Below, in pieces: positions 23,890-32,742 of a stretch of 64,000 bases of DNA (positions are counted from its first letter, which is position 1; each line of letters begins with the position of its first letter). Location: the NCBI RefSeq assembly GCF_011806425.1, contig NZ_JAATOV010000007.1:186001-250000 (forward strand), given 5' to 3'. The position numbers and the translations under genes are program-made. The stretch comes from Thalassospira lucentensis. Lineage in GTDB: Bacteria; Pseudomonadota; Alphaproteobacteria; Rhodospirillales; Thalassospiraceae. The notes beneath the pieces were generated by a model. That model saw only the letters and a program-made list of their open reading frames with translations. It was not told where the DNA came from and searched no databases.

Positions 23890-24993
23890 ATGGCTGGCAA
23901 CAGTTTTGGAACGCTTTTTCGCTTCACCACCTTTGGCGAAAGCCACGGGCCGGCCATTGGCTGTGTGGTGGATGGTGTGCCGCCGCTGCTCGACATAAGC
24001 GAAGCCGACATTCAAGAATTCCTTGAAAAACGCAAACCCGGTCAGTCGCGCTTTACCACCCAGCGCCGCGAACCTGATCAGGTCAAAATCCTGTCAGGCG
24101 TGTTCGAAGGCAAAACAACCGGCACCCCGATCGGGCTTCTGATTGAAAATGTCGATCAGCGCTCCAAGGATTACGGCGAAATTAAAAACCAATTCCGCCC
24201 CGGCCATGCCGATTACACCTATTGGGAAAAATACGGCACGCGCGATTATCGCGGCGGCGGTCGTTCATCTGCACGTGAAACCGCCATGCGGGTTGCCGCC
24301 GGTGCGATTGCGCGCAAAATCCTTGGCGATGACATCAAAATTCGTGCGGCCTTGGTCAAAATGGGCACCAAGGAAATCACCCGCGATAATTGGGATTGGG
24401 ACGAAGTTGATAAAAATCCGTTCTTCTGCCCGGACCCAGAAGCTGTTCCAGTCTTCGAAGAATATCTTGATGGCCTGCGCAAGGATGGCTCATCGGTTGG
24501 TGCCGTGATCGAAGTTGTCTGCTCTGGCGTTCCGGTTGGTTTGGGCGATCCGGTCTATGACAAACTTGATGCCGATCTGGCCAAGGCCATGATGACCATC
24601 AATGCGGTCAAGGGTGTTGAAATCGGCAATGGCTTTGAGTCTGCCGAATTCACCGGCATTGATAATGCCGATGAAATGCGCCTTGGCGATGATGGCAAGC
24701 CTGTCTTTGGCTCGAACCATGCAGGGGGCATTTTGGGCGGCATTTCATCCGGCCAGGATATTATTGTCCGCTTTGCGGTGAAACCAACCAGCTCGATCCT
24801 CACCCCGCGCAAAAGCATGGATATTTTCGGCAAGGAAGTCGATGTCGTCACCAAGGGGCGCCATGACCCATGTGTTGGCATTCGCGGCGTCCCGGTTGGC
24901 GAAGCCATGGCCGCCATCGTTCTGGCCGACCACCTGTTGCGTCACCGCGCACAGTGCGAAGGCTGGAACGTGAACAAACACTTCCCAAGCTAA
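23890..24993 (+). CDS. aroC: chorismate synthase
   Basis: 367 residues. Anti-1,4-elimination of phosphate from EPSP to chorismate, needing reduced FMN; last step of the shikimate pathway. Signatures: [18 protein letters not shown] (10-30), [20 protein letters not shown] (about 120-140), [19 protein letters not shown] (about 275-293), [20 protein letters not shown] near the end. Length and start are normal. fabI precedes it behind a terminator. Confidence 0.97.
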   Translation: MAGNSFGTLFRFTTFGESHGPAIGCVVDGVPPLLDISEADIQEFLEKRKPGQSRFTTQRREPDQVKILSGVFEGKTTGTPIGLLIENVDQRSKDYGEIKNQFRPGHADYTYWEKYGTRDYRGGGRSSARETAMRVAAGAIARKILGDDIKIRAALVKMGTKEITRDNWDWDEVDKNPFFCPDPEAVPVFEEYLDGLRKDGSSVGAVIEVVCSGVPVGLGDPVYDKLDADLAKAMMTINAVKGVEIGNGFESAEFTGIDNADEMRLGDDGKPVFGSNHAGGILGGISSGQDIIVRFAVKPTSSILTPRKSMDIFGKEVDVVTKGRHDPCVGIRGVPVGEAMAAIVLADHLLRHRAQCEGWNVNKHFPS

Positions 24994-25133
24994 GCCCAAA
25001 GCAGGCTGTAAATCGGGCCAACGATCAGGGCAAAGATTGCACATCGGCAGTGCCTTTAACTCTGCCAACAGCCGATCCCATCTTGATCGTTCGATTTCCC
25101 GTCACAAACGGGTTTGTGCCACGTCGTCATGGC

Positions 25134-26369
25134 ATGAACCCAATATTACTCAAAACCCTGCTCTCAATGGCATCCAACAATGCGCAGGCCTCGGCCAGCA
25201 GCAAGAAAACGGGCATGGATGCCCAAATGCGCGCGCGCACCGTCCTTTATCCGGACGAACCGGTCGATTTGCCACGCTGGGGCATCGCCGCCATGCCCTC
25301 AATGATCTTGGGCGCAGCACCGCAAACCTGCCTGTTTGTCAAGAATCTGACAGTCACCCCCGCCGACCCGGATGGCGACAGTGGGGGCAAAAACAGCCCG
25401 GCGACACCTTCCCCATCCCCAACATCAACCGCATCCACCGGCTCATCTGGCACCGCCGGTGACAGCGCAGCAACGCCAGCATCAGACACCGTATCCTTCT
25501 CGCTGTCGCTTGAAAGCCCACCTGAAACGCAAAGCGGCCTAAGCGCGCGGCAAATTACCTGGCAACTTTCCATGCCGGTGGCGGGTTATCGCGACATTAA
25601 AACCAGCGCCAACAGCGACAGTGTGCGCGCACCTGTCATCCGCACCCTAATGCAGTTGCGCGGGATTAACCGCGATGTTGAAATCGGCCTTTTGGAAATG
25701 GGTGGCATCGATCAACCGCTTTTGATTGGCCAAGACACACTCGGCGACCAATTCCTGATCCGCCCGGACCGCGCACCAAAAGAAACCCCGCACCAATCCC
25801 CCTCTGCAACCGTGGCCCCTGCCGATTCTGAAGACGCAGAAACTTCAGATAATGCAAATGCCACAAAGGACGCCCCAAAAGCTCAATCTGATACGAACAA
25901 GCAACAGGACAACGGCGCAGCGACCCCGGCCACAGACACGCCCGCCACAACCCCATCAACACCAGAAAAGGCCGACGATACCCCAGCAGAAAAACCTGAA
26001 ACGCAGCCAGCACCAACGGCTCCGACCGATCAGAAAACCGCTGCTCCTGCTGATGTCACCCCCCAACCACAGCCGGAGCCAAAGCAAGACCAAACGCAGC
26101 CCACACCGGCGTCGCCTGCCGCCCCGCAACCAACATCAACATTAACACCGACGCCGACACCGACGCCTCCGGCAGAGCCGTCACCACAAAACGCGCCAAC
26201 TGCGCCAGCCACGAATACAACACCGGCAGCGACAATAACGCCAACCCCAGCAGCAGCGCCTGCGACAACAGATGCGTCATCGACGCAGACTCCTGCGGCA
26301 GTCGTCACACCGGCTCAACCACAAGCGCAGACCACCCCCCCGTCAGAACCAAAACCGGAAAACACCTAA
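25134..26369 (+). CDS. degenerate RimK-associated protease-like (PF05618-like) protein with Pro/Thr/Ala-rich tail
   Basis: 411 residues from ATG 25134, which has no good RBS; the frame is open back into aroC, so the start is uncertain. Residues 37-71 (VLYPDEPVDLPRWGI...) and 163-212 (VRAPVIRTLMQLRGINRDVE, IDQPLLIGQDTLGDQFLIRP) align by eye with the ATP-dependent zinc protease/RimB family: GWREWVxLP at the start and ERPVIxTxLxLG..MLLGRxAL at the end. The catalytic DTGA is replaced by ILGA (I58-L59-G60-A61), so activity is doubtful. A Ser/Thr/Pro insert lies between, and residues 213-411 are low-complexity P/T/A/Q with a TPTPTP run. The rimK gene is present at the window end. Confidence 0.5.
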   Translation: MNPILLKTLLSMASNNAQASASSKKTGMDAQMRARTVLYPDEPVDLPRWGIAAMPSMILGAAPQTCLFVKNLTVTPADPDGDSGGKNSPATPSPSPTSTASTGSSGTAGDSAATPASDTVSFSLSLESPPETQSGLSARQITWQLSMPVAGYRDIKTSANSDSVRAPVIRTLMQLRGINRDVEIGLLEMGGIDQPLLIGQDTLGDQFLIRPDRAPKETPHQSPSATVAPADSEDAETSDNANATKDAPKAQSDTNKQQDNGAATPATDTPATTPSTPEKADDTPAEKPETQPAPTAPTDQKTAAPADVTPQPQPEPKQDQTQPTPASPAAPQPTSTLTPTPTPTPPAEPSPQNAPTAPATNTTPAATITPTPAAAPATTDASSTQTPAAVVTPAQPQAQTTPPSEPKPENT

Positions 26370-26535
26370 CCACCCCCTGTCATCATGACGGACGACATCA
26401 CGCACGACGTATGTACCAAAAATTGCTGCCGCTGCATTTTTGGCGGTTTGGCAACGCTTTGTGCTGCTCGGCGGCGCTAAGAATGTCGGCTAAAACCGAT
26501 GTATTTTTGCTTGAAAAAGCGGCTGTCTCTTGATA

Positions 26536-26554
26536 ATGTTAACAAAGTTAACAT
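26536..26554. promoter_or_regulatory. palindromic operator upstream of TetR gene
   Basis: ATGTTAACAAAGTTAACAT has perfect 8-bp arms around AAA and ends 22 bp before the regulator start. TetR proteins usually bind such sites to repress themselves; binding here is inferred from position and symmetry. Confidence 0.65.
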
Positions 26555-26576
26555 AAGAAAATAGAGATACGAGCCT

Positions 26577-27182
26577 ATGGCGAAATACCACCACGGTGAC
26601 GTCCGCAATGTCCTACTTCAAAAAGCCGAAACCATCCTGACGGACGAAGGGCCAACCGGCCTTTCCTTACGGCGCTTGGCGCGCATGACTGGCGTTTCCG
26701 AAGCAGCACCCTATCGGCATTTTGACGGTAAGGATGGCATTTTAGCGGCAGTGGCCATTTCCGCCTTCGAACGCTTTGCCCAAAAGCTTGAAGATGTCGC
26801 TGCCACGGTCACCAAGCACGAAGACCGCATCATGGCGCTTGGCACGGCCTATGTTGGCTTTGCCATCGAAAACCCCCAGCATTTCCGCCTGATCTTTGGC
26901 CGCGAACGCCCACCGCTGGATCAATATCCCGAACTGCGTGACGCCGCTGACAATGCCTTTGATGTGGTGCAACGTGCCGTCACCTCGGTCGACCGCAAGG
27001 CCGACATGACGTTAAGCCAGGCCGCGACCGCCTATAACCGCGCCCTCGCCGCTTGGAGCCGTGCGCACGGCATCGCCATGCTGGTGATTGACGGCATGAT
27101 CGTCCCACCCGCTGACATTAATCTTGATGATTTTGTGCTGGGTCTTCTGGCCGAGGATTTAAACCACCCGGAACCTGCGTGA
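26577..27182 (+). CDS. TetR/AcrR-family regulator (WHG-type C terminus)
   Basis: 201 residues. N-terminal HTH: KYHHGDVRNVLLQKAETILT, GLSLRRLARMTGVSEAAPYRHFDGKDGILAAVA. The YHHGDLRxxLL start, PYRHF and a C-terminal domain with ALGTAYVGFAIENPQHFRLIF followed by WSRAHGIAMLVIDG place it in the subgroup with the WHG domain. Ligand unknown. Likely autoregulated through the operator at 26536. The next gene, DUF2269, starts 113 bp downstream on the same strand and may be a target or co-transcribed. Confidence 0.9.
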   Translation: MAKYHHGDVRNVLLQKAETILTDEGPTGLSLRRLARMTGVSEAAPYRHFDGKDGILAAVAISAFERFAQKLEDVAATVTKHEDRIMALGTAYVGFAIENPQHFRLIFGRERPPLDQYPELRDAADNAFDVVQRAVTSVDRKADMTLSQAATAYNRALAAWSRAHGIAMLVIDGMIVPPADINLDDFVLGLLAEDLNHPEPA

Positions 27183-27295
27183 TCGCAAAGCGCTTGTTCT
27201 GCGTAAAGCCACGTAAACTCACGTAAAGTCGCTCAAACAAACTAAACGCCAACACCGGCATTGATCGTTGCCCTTAAACCGGATCTTGAAACGCC

Positions 27296-27763
27296 ATGGA
27301 ATATTCCGCTGTTAAGCTTGTGCACCTGTTGGGGGTGATTTTGTTTTTGGGCAACATTATTGTCTCTGCCCTTTGGAAAATTCAGGCTGACAAAACCAAA
27401 AACCCGGTCGTGATCGCGTTTGCTTGCCGTCTGGTCAACATGACCGATTTGGCCTTCACCGCCTTGGGCGGGGCCTTGATCACCATCGGCGGGATCGGCC
27501 TGTTTCATGCGACCGGCATTGCCATTTCCGATGCCCCGCATCTTACCATCGGCATCAGCTTGTTTGGTATGGCAGCCGCCCTGTGGCTAATCGGCTTGGT
27601 CCCGCTTCAGCTTTACATGTCAAAGCTCGCCGCCCAAACCGTCGCCAGCAATGCCGATGAAATGCCCGGCACCTATGATAAATGCCGCAAACTTTGGGGC
27701 CTGATCGGCCTGATCGCCATCGTCCTGCCACTGGGCGCACTCTATTTCATGATTTTCCGCTAA
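27296..27763 (+). CDS. DUF2269-family integral membrane protein
   Basis: 155 residues with four transmembrane helices: VKLVHLLGVILFLGNIIVSA, LAFTALGGALITIGGIGLFH, LTIGISLFGMAAALWLIGLV and LWGLIGLIAIVLPLGALYFM. The opening HLLGVILFLGNI and a conserved W in ALWKIQAD match the DUF2269 pattern. Function unknown; a role in redox or small-molecule transport has been suggested for relatives but nothing here decides it. Confidence 0.75.
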   Translation: MEYSAVKLVHLLGVILFLGNIIVSALWKIQADKTKNPVVIAFACRLVNMTDLAFTALGGALITIGGIGLFHATGIAISDAPHLTIGISLFGMAAALWLIGLVPLQLYMSKLAAQTVASNADEMPGTYDKCRKLWGLIGLIAIVLPLGALYFMIFR

Positions 27764-27943
27764 GCCACTTGGCACCGGGTCCCGGATAAATCTCGCAACA
27801 CGGGCGCACTACGACTGCCTCAAAGCTTCCACCATGTGAAAAGCCGCTTTATCTGATTGCCCGCCCTTCGGCCCAGCCCCTAAGATGCTGCCAGATCATC
27901 TCGCCATAGCGCTCATACCGTCTTACCGCCCCGGAGGCCCAAC

Positions 27944-28384
27944 ATGCTGACCATCAAACGCCTATCCATCGACGATGCGTATATTTTGATTGAAGGTGCA
28001 CGCAAACGCGCCACCGAAATCGGCGTACCGATGTGCATCGCGATCACCGATGAGTCCGGGGTTTTGATTGCGTTTGAACGCATGGATGGCGGCAAAGTCA
28101 CCAGCACGACCATTGCGCAGGATAAATCCTTCACCGCGTCCGGCGCACGCAAAGGCACCCATGAATATGCCGCCGCCGCCCAGCCGGGCAAACCGGCTTA
28201 TGGTATTGATTCAGAAATTGGCGGCCGCCTGTCCATCGTTGCCGGCGGTCTTCCGGTCTTTGTTAATGGGGAATGCGTTGGCGGCATCGGGGTCAGTTCC
28301 GGCACCCCGCCGCAGGACCAAGATTGCGCACAGGCAGGCATTGACTTCTTACTAAACAGAATCAAAAGTTCCGTGTCTCAATGA
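27944..28384 (+). CDS. GlcG/HbpS-like (heme-degrading family, PF03928) protein
   Basis: 146 residues; RBS CGGAGG before ATG 27944. The single domain shows the family pattern: MLTIKRLSIDDAYILIEGAR, PMCIAITDESGVLIAFERMD, IAQDKSFTASGARKGTHEYA, GGRLSIVAGGLPVF and CVGGIGVSSGTPPQDQDCAQ. Members include GlcG of the glycolate operon, HbpS and PduO C-terminal domains; most are uncharacterised. Cytoplasmic, no signal peptide. It precedes, on the opposite strand, an A+T-rich gene. Confidence 0.85.
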   Translation: MLTIKRLSIDDAYILIEGARKRATEIGVPMCIAITDESGVLIAFERMDGGKVTSTTIAQDKSFTASGARKGTHEYAAAAQPGKPAYGIDSEIGGRLSIVAGGLPVFVNGECVGGIGVSSGTPPQDQDCAQAGIDFLLNRIKSSVSQ

Positions 28385-28421
28385 TTGTGCCTCAAATTAA
28401 TTTGAGCTGCTCTGCCATCAA

Positions 28422-29831
28422 CTAATGCGGAAAGTATTTAGTCTGAACAAGTATTTTTTTTGCAACAACTCGCAGAAGGAAAAAACTCATCAGAAACATA
28501 GGAACAAACATTGACAATGAATAACGCCCAATCCCAACTCCCAGCAAAGAAATCAACAAGAAGTTTCCGTTTACCATCAGACTCATAATCAAGGGTATAA
28601 CCAAATCTCGGTGAATATTTCTTTTTTTCACAAAACAAATTAATTGAACAGCCAACAAAAGACTAGCCCCCATCCAAACAAATAATGCAGATGGATAGGC
28701 GATATAAGAGAAAAATCTTGGCTCTAAAACCCTTGGAACTGCGGCATTATTCTCATTAAACGGAAGAGGAGATTTTCTTTCTATAAATGAATTAGAAACT
28801 GCAACAAAAGGAGAAAAACTACTTGAGAATGGCTGCCATAAACCAGAGAAGTGTCTTGCAGTTAGGCCAATATACCCTATGGGATTTCTTTTCAACCTTG
28901 CCAGCCCCACGTCGAAGATAACTTCATTTAAGTTATCTTCCGAGAGGCCCGGGTATTTGGTTAGCATATTTGAAATATAACGATACTGAAAATACACTTC
29001 ATAGTTTCGCAGAAGAAAAGCTGACACACCAGGATTAACAAACACCGCCTCATCGAGAAGATTGCGCACAGAGATAGCGTTAGCCTCCAAGTCATTCCAT
29101 AGTTTTCCGTGCAAGCTTTCTTTCGGGAACGGCGCCTCACCGGCTGAGATTAAAGCCGACTTAGCAAAAAGATGCCTAGAAGCTAATGAGCTGTCTGATA
29201 CACCATGCACTGAGTAGTGAATAGCTTTGCCCGCCGCAAAAACCATTAAAGCGACGACCAGTGAGCTAATAAGAAAATTTCGGCCAGTTCTATCGCCCCG
29301 ATCAAAGACATAAAAGTAAGTTAATGGAATCATTGGAAAAAAAGAAAATCCTACGGGACGCAACATCACGGACGCCCCAACCATCGCACCTAGCATAAGC
29401 CAAGCGAGCATACTCTGAGGACTTCGCACCAACGCCAACAGAGCTGCGCATATCAGTATTGTGAAGCTGAGAAATAGTGAGTCCGTGAGGACAGCGATGT
29501 GGAAATGCCAAAAAAAAGGATTTAGGAATAGAACCAGTGCCAACAGTGGAAGTACGCTCTTAAACCCGCCAGCTAAAAGCTCCCTCATCAAAATTAGAGA
29601 AGAGAGCGAGAACACAAGAATCTGAAAAATGGAAACATAATAAATGTCACCTAACAGATAAAGAACAGAAGATATAATTAAAGGATAAAGCGGAGTTCTA
29701 GAGGACGAGAAGTTAATATAACTAGACGAGTCTGGTTCTATAACAGGCGCTAGGGGAGCATAAAAACAGGAGAACAGAAAAAACAATACGGATATAAGGT
29801 ATAAAATATTTTTGGATTGTATAATTTTCAT
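28422..29831 (-). CDS. multi-spanning membrane protein, glycosyltransferase-like (ArnT/PMT-type architecture)
   Basis: 469 residues from ATG 29831 (AGGATGATGAA upstream), 4 nt past the tlyA stop codon. About ten to eleven hydrophobic helices; the first loop carries PVIEPDSSSYINFSSSRTPL, in which the Asp and following residues sit where GT-C enzymes (ArnT, PMT, dolichyl-phosphate-type glycosyltransferases) keep their catalytic acidic residue after TM1. A large polar stretch lies between residues 225 and 370. The gene is visibly richer in A+T than every neighbour and uses codons such as ATA and AGA that are rare around it, so it was probably acquired. Donor and acceptor unknown. Confidence 0.6.
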   Translation of the reverse strand: MKIIQSKNILYLISVLFFLFSCFYAPLAPVIEPDSSSYINFSSSRTPLYPLIISSVLYLLGDIYYVSIFQILVFSLSSLILMRELLAGGFKSVLPLLALVLFLNPFFWHFHIAVLTDSLFLSFTILICAALLALVRSPQSMLAWLMLGAMVGASVMLRPVGFSFFPMIPLTYFYVFDRGDRTGRNFLISSLVVALMVFAAGKAIHYSVHGVSDSSLASRHLFAKSALISAGEAPFPKESLHGKLWNDLEANAISVRNLLDEAVFVNPGVSAFLLRNYEVYFQYRYISNMLTKYPGLSEDNLNEVIFDVGLARLKRNPIGYIGLTARHFSGLWQPFSSSFSPFVAVSNSFIERKSPLPFNENNAAVPRVLEPRFFSYIAYPSALFVWMGASLLLAVQLICFVKKRNIHRDLVIPLIMSLMVNGNFLLISLLGVGIGRYSLSMFVPMFLMSFFLLRVVAKKILVQTKYFPH

Positions 29832-29835
29832 TTCA

Positions 29836-30579
29836 TCATCCTGAACATTTCCGCCCGCCAATCAGAAACTCGACATTGCCCTCTGGCCCTGTAATCGGGC
29901 TTGTCGCAATACCCAAAACGCCCCAACCGGGCAGATTGGCCAGCCAGTCGGAAATCGTATCGCAGACTTCCTGATGCAGTTCGGGTTCGCGCACGACACC
30001 CTTTTTGCCAACACGTTCCTTGCCGACTTCAAATTGCGGCTTGATCAACGCAATCACATAGCCACCCGGCTTCACCCGATCCAAACTTGCCGGAAGCACG
30101 GTTCGCAGGCCAATAAAGCTGGCATCACAAACAACGATATCAATCGGGTCGGGAATATCTTCTTCGGTTAGATGGCGTGCATTGGTCTTTTCCATGACAA
30201 CAACGCGGTCATCATTGCGCAACTTCCAATCAAGCTGCCCCTGCCCGACATCGACGGCAAAAACCTTGGCCGCGCCATTTTGCAGCAACACATCGGTAAA
30301 ACCGCCAGTCGACGCGCCAACATCCACGCCAATGAACCCGGTGACATCAAGCTCGAAATGCGCCAAACCCTTTTCAAGCTTCAACCCACCGCGTGAAACC
30401 CACGGGTGCGGTTGCCCGCGCAACGTCACGGCAATGTCTTCCTTGCACTGCATGCCCGGCTTATCAAGCCGCTGCTCACCGCTATAGACATTCCCTGCCA
30501 TAATAAAGGCTTGCGCCTTGGACCGGCTTTCCACCAATCCACGTTCCACAAGCAACTGATCTAAACGTTTTTTTGCCAT
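29836..30579 (-). CDS. tlyA: TlyA-family rRNA (cytidine-2'-O)-methyltransferase
   Basis: 247 residues. N-terminal S4 RNA-binding domain (MAKKRLDQLLVERGLVESRS, KAQAFIMAGNVYSGE), then a FtsJ-like SAM methyltransferase: GVDVGASTGGFTDVLLQNGA (motif I), VVCDASFIGL (with catalytic Asp), ALIKPQFEVGKERVGKKGVV. The K-D-K-E tetrad of 2'-O-methyltransferases is visible. The family was called hemolysin A; the supported role is ribosome methylation. In related genomes it follows dxs, which here lies 8 kb away on the same strand. Confidence 0.92.
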   Translation of the reverse strand: MAKKRLDQLLVERGLVESRSKAQAFIMAGNVYSGEQRLDKPGMQCKEDIAVTLRGQPHPWVSRGGLKLEKGLAHFELDVTGFIGVDVGASTGGFTDVLLQNGAAKVFAVDVGQGQLDWKLRNDDRVVVMEKTNARHLTEEDIPDPIDIVVCDASFIGLRTVLPASLDRVKPGGYVIALIKPQFEVGKERVGKKGVVREPELHQEVCDTISDWLANLPGWGVLGIATSPITGPEGNVEFLIGGRKCSG

Positions 30580-30638
30580 CCGCGGTTTTTAGCGCAAAGA
30601 CGATGAAAAATCACCCTTGGTTTGAGCAAATTTTGGTA

Positions 30639-31316
30639 TTACCCCGCCAGCGGCTCCAGATAGCCTCGCGGGACGATTGCCAAAAGGTCGTTTAAGGCTT
30701 CGCCTTGAACGGCGACGTGCTGGCGCATCAGGCGTCCGGCGGTGTCGGCATCCCCGGTCGAAATGGCATTTAAGATGTCTTCATGCTCTGAGTTTGATGT
30801 CTTAACGCGCCCCGGACGATGAAGCTGCAAGCGGCGATACGGCGCCAGTCGGTTACGCACCGTCTTGGTTTGGCGCTCCAAAAAGCTGTTGCGGCACCCT
30901 GCATAGATCGCCTCGTGGAAGCTGACATTGGCTTCGTAATAGGCATCCGCATCTGAATGCTCCTGAAGCGCATCGCATTCCCCCGCAAGCGCAATCAGGT
31001 TTTCAATATCCGCACGTGGCATCCGACGTGCGGCCAAGCGCGCGCACATGGCTTCCAATTCGGCCATGACTTCGAACATTTCGATCAACTCGCCCACCGT
31101 GATCGACGCAACGATCGTGCCCCGGCGTGGCATGGTCGCGACCAATCCCGACCCGGCCAATGTCTGTAAAGCTTCACGCACGGGGGTGCGCGATACGCCG
31201 AACCGTTCGCTTAACGAACGCTCATCCAGTTTGTCGCCGGGCTTAAGCACACCGGTAACAATATCGCGCTCTAGCTTTTGCACCAGATCGTTTGCAAGCT
31301 TTCCGTTCTGCGCCAT
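30639..31316 (-). CDS. matR: GntR-family regulator (FCD domain), probable malonate regulator MatR
   Basis: 225 residues from ATG 31316 with GAGGG upstream; an ATG four codons earlier is possible. N-terminal winged helix: LVQKLERDIVTGVLKPGDKL, DERSLSERFGVSRTPVREAL, GSGLVATMPRRGTIVA. C-terminal FCD all-helical ligand domain (residues 80-220) with the metal/ligand His residues in NVSFHEAIYAGCRN and a later EHEDILNAI. It is divergent from matPQMAB and TGGTATAC palindromes lie at its own promoter and before the operon, as known for MatR of rhizobia. Ligand expected to be malonate or malonyl-CoA (inference). Confidence 0.85.
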   Translation of the reverse strand: MAQNGKLANDLVQKLERDIVTGVLKPGDKLDERSLSERFGVSRTPVREALQTLAGSGLVATMPRRGTIVASITVGELIEMFEVMAELEAMCARLAARRMPRADIENLIALAGECDALQEHSDADAYYEANVSFHEAIYAGCRNSFLERQTKTVRNRLAPYRRLQLHRPGRVKTSNSEHEDILNAISTGDADTAGRLMRQHVAVQGEALNDLLAIVPRGYLEPLAG

Positions 31317-31343
31317 CAAAGCCCTCATTGAACAACCGTTAAC

Positions 31344-31353
31344 TGGTATACCA
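31344..31353. promoter_or_regulatory. GntR/MatR-type operator at regulator promoter
   Basis: TGGTATACCA, extended to the 12-bp perfect palindrome CTGGTATACCAG at 31343-31354. FCD-type GntR proteins favour TNGTATACNA-like sites; the rhizobial MatR core is TTGTATACAA. Confidence 0.6.
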
Positions 31354-31498
31354 GATCACATATTTTGGTACTAATCAAAGCCTTTTGCTGGGTGCTTTGC
31401 AGCGTTTTTGTGCTGCGACGCAAAAGTTATTTCGCAGTTTTCCGGCTTTTCGGCCAAAACACTCTGACGTGCGTTTGTGGCACTGCGAAATGAACCTG

Positions 31499-31508
31499 TG
31501 GTATACAA
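31499..31508. promoter_or_regulatory. GntR/MatR-type operator before matP
   Basis: TGGTATACAA shares nine of ten bases with the site at 31344 and lies 127 bp upstream of the matP start, where it would overlap the operon promoter. Confidence 0.55.
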
Positions 31509-31634
31509 AATTGCATAGACAGGATGCCAGAAATCTGTAACGCTTTCTTCCAATGCACAAATTGCATCAATAAAAAGACGCGCAAAAGCCGCGATAAAGT
31601 GCATCAAAACGCATGCTTTATCTGGGAGGATAAG

Positions 31635-32642
31635 ATGAATATGTTTAAAGCCAAACTTGCGGCATCGGTTGCCGCCATCTCCATGTCTGTTGCTGCCTTT
31701 GGCATGTCTGCATCGGCCAACGCCGAAACCCTGAAACTTTCCCATCAGTGGTCCACAAGCGACGTGCGTCACAAAGTGGCACAGATCATTGCCGATGAAG
31801 TTAAAGCCGCCGACGTCGATCTCGACATTCAGATTTTCCCATCCGGCTCCCTGTTCAAAGCCAAAGAACAATGGACCCCGATGACCCGTGGCCAACTTGA
31901 TATGATCGTTCTGCCACTGGCATATGCGGGTGGGCGCATTCCGGCCACCAACCTGACCTTGATGCCAGCTTTGGTGAAAAACCACGACCATGCAAACCGC
32001 ATCAACGAATCCCCGTTCATGGATAAAATCGAAGAACTCCTGAACGAGGAAGGTGTTGTCACCGTTGCCAAAGGCTGGCTTGCGGGTGGTTTTGCATCGG
32101 CCAAAGGCTGCATCCACAAACCTGACGACGTCAAAGGCCTGCAAATTCGTGCGGCCGGTAAATCGTTTGAACAAATGCTTCAAGGTGCTGGTGCATCGAT
32201 TGCCGCCATGCCAAGTTCGGAAATCTATCCGGCCATGCAGACCGGCGTTCTGGATGCCGCCAACACCAGCTCGGCAAGCTTCGTGTCTTATCGTATCTAC
32301 GAGCAGGTTAAATGCTACACCCCGGCGGCGGAAAACGCCCTGTGGTTCATGTATCAGCCGGTTCTGATGTCCAAGAAAACCTATGACAAGCTTAACGACG
32401 CACAAAAAGATGCGTTGGCTGCCGCGGCCAAAAAGGCAGAAGCCTATTACACAGAAGAAGGCCGCAAACAGGATTCTGACAGTGTTCAGGTCTTTAAAGA
32501 TGCCGGTGTCGAAATCGCCGATCTGACCGACGAAGATTTTGCCGCATGGCAGGAAATCGCCAAGAAAACCTCTTATGCGAAATTCGTCGAAGAGACCCCG
32601 AATGGGCAGGAACTGCTTGATATGGCACTTGCCGTTAAGTAA
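31635..32642 (+). CDS. matP: TRAP transporter periplasmic solute-binding protein (malonate, DctP family)
   Basis: 335 residues. ATG 31635 after GGGAGGA; signal peptide MNMFKAKLAASVAAISMSVA ending ASANA, mature start ETLKLSHQW. DctP-fold landmarks: WSTSDVRHKVAQIIADEV, the ligand-carboxylate Arg in GLQIRAAGKSFEQMLQGAGA, and AMPSSEIYPAMQTGVLDAAN. Periplasmic. Substrate assigned as malonate from the operon (permeases, malonyl-CoA decarboxylase and synthetase), not from pocket residues. An intercistronic hairpin follows, which usually stabilises the abundant binding-protein message. Confidence 0.9.
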   Translation: MNMFKAKLAASVAAISMSVAAFGMSASANAETLKLSHQWSTSDVRHKVAQIIADEVKAADVDLDIQIFPSGSLFKAKEQWTPMTRGQLDMIVLPLAYAGGRIPATNLTLMPALVKNHDHANRINESPFMDKIEELLNEEGVVTVAKGWLAGGFASAKGCIHKPDDVKGLQIRAAGKSFEQMLQGAGASIAAMPSSEIYPAMQTGVLDAANTSSASFVSYRIYEQVKCYTPAAENALWFMYQPVLMSKKTYDKLNDAQKDALAAAAKKAEAYYTEEGRKQDSDSVQVFKDAGVEIADLTDEDFAAWQEIAKKTSYAKFVEETPNGQELLDMALAVK

Positions 32643-32664
32643 CCGCCCGTTCCCGATTTAGGCG

Positions 32665-32687
32665 CGGTGCCGGTCCATCCGGCACCG
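32665..32687 (+). repeat. intercistronic hairpin between matP and matQ
   Basis: CGGTGCCGG and CCGGCACCG pair perfectly around TCCAT, without a T run, so it is more likely an mRNA-stabilising or partial-termination element than a full terminator. Confidence 0.7.
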
Positions 32688-32742
32688 TCCCCTTCTTCCC
32701 AAACGACACAGAACAATCCGGTTCCGTCAGAGGAGTACGCGC

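Larger units (their letters stand above)
31317..31634. other. divergent control region between matR-like gene and matP (318 bp)
   Basis: No coding frame supported. It holds the two TGGTATAC sites, one 28 bp from the regulator start and one about 127 bp from the matP start. The sequence TTGCAGCG-TTTTTGTG-CTGCGACGCAA at 31396-31422 can fold partly. A GGGAGGA Shine-Dalgarno sequence precedes matP. Confidence 0.5.

Noticed and set aside
26140..26175. Tandem repeat or CRISPR-like array
   Set aside because: The short ACCGACGCCGAC run encodes a TPTPTP stretch in the low-complexity tail; there are no spacers or conserved repeats.
29836..30579. Hemolysin A
   Set aside because: S4 plus FtsJ-type methyltransferase with the K-D-K-E tetrad; rRNA methylation is the supported role.
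31396..31422. Terminator in the matR-matP region
   Set aside because: The partial hairpin is imperfect and points toward neither gene end; both neighbours are divergent, so a terminator is not expected.
31371..32405. 344-codon minus-strand frame over matP
   Set aside because: Antisense to a binding protein with a clear signal peptide and RBS.
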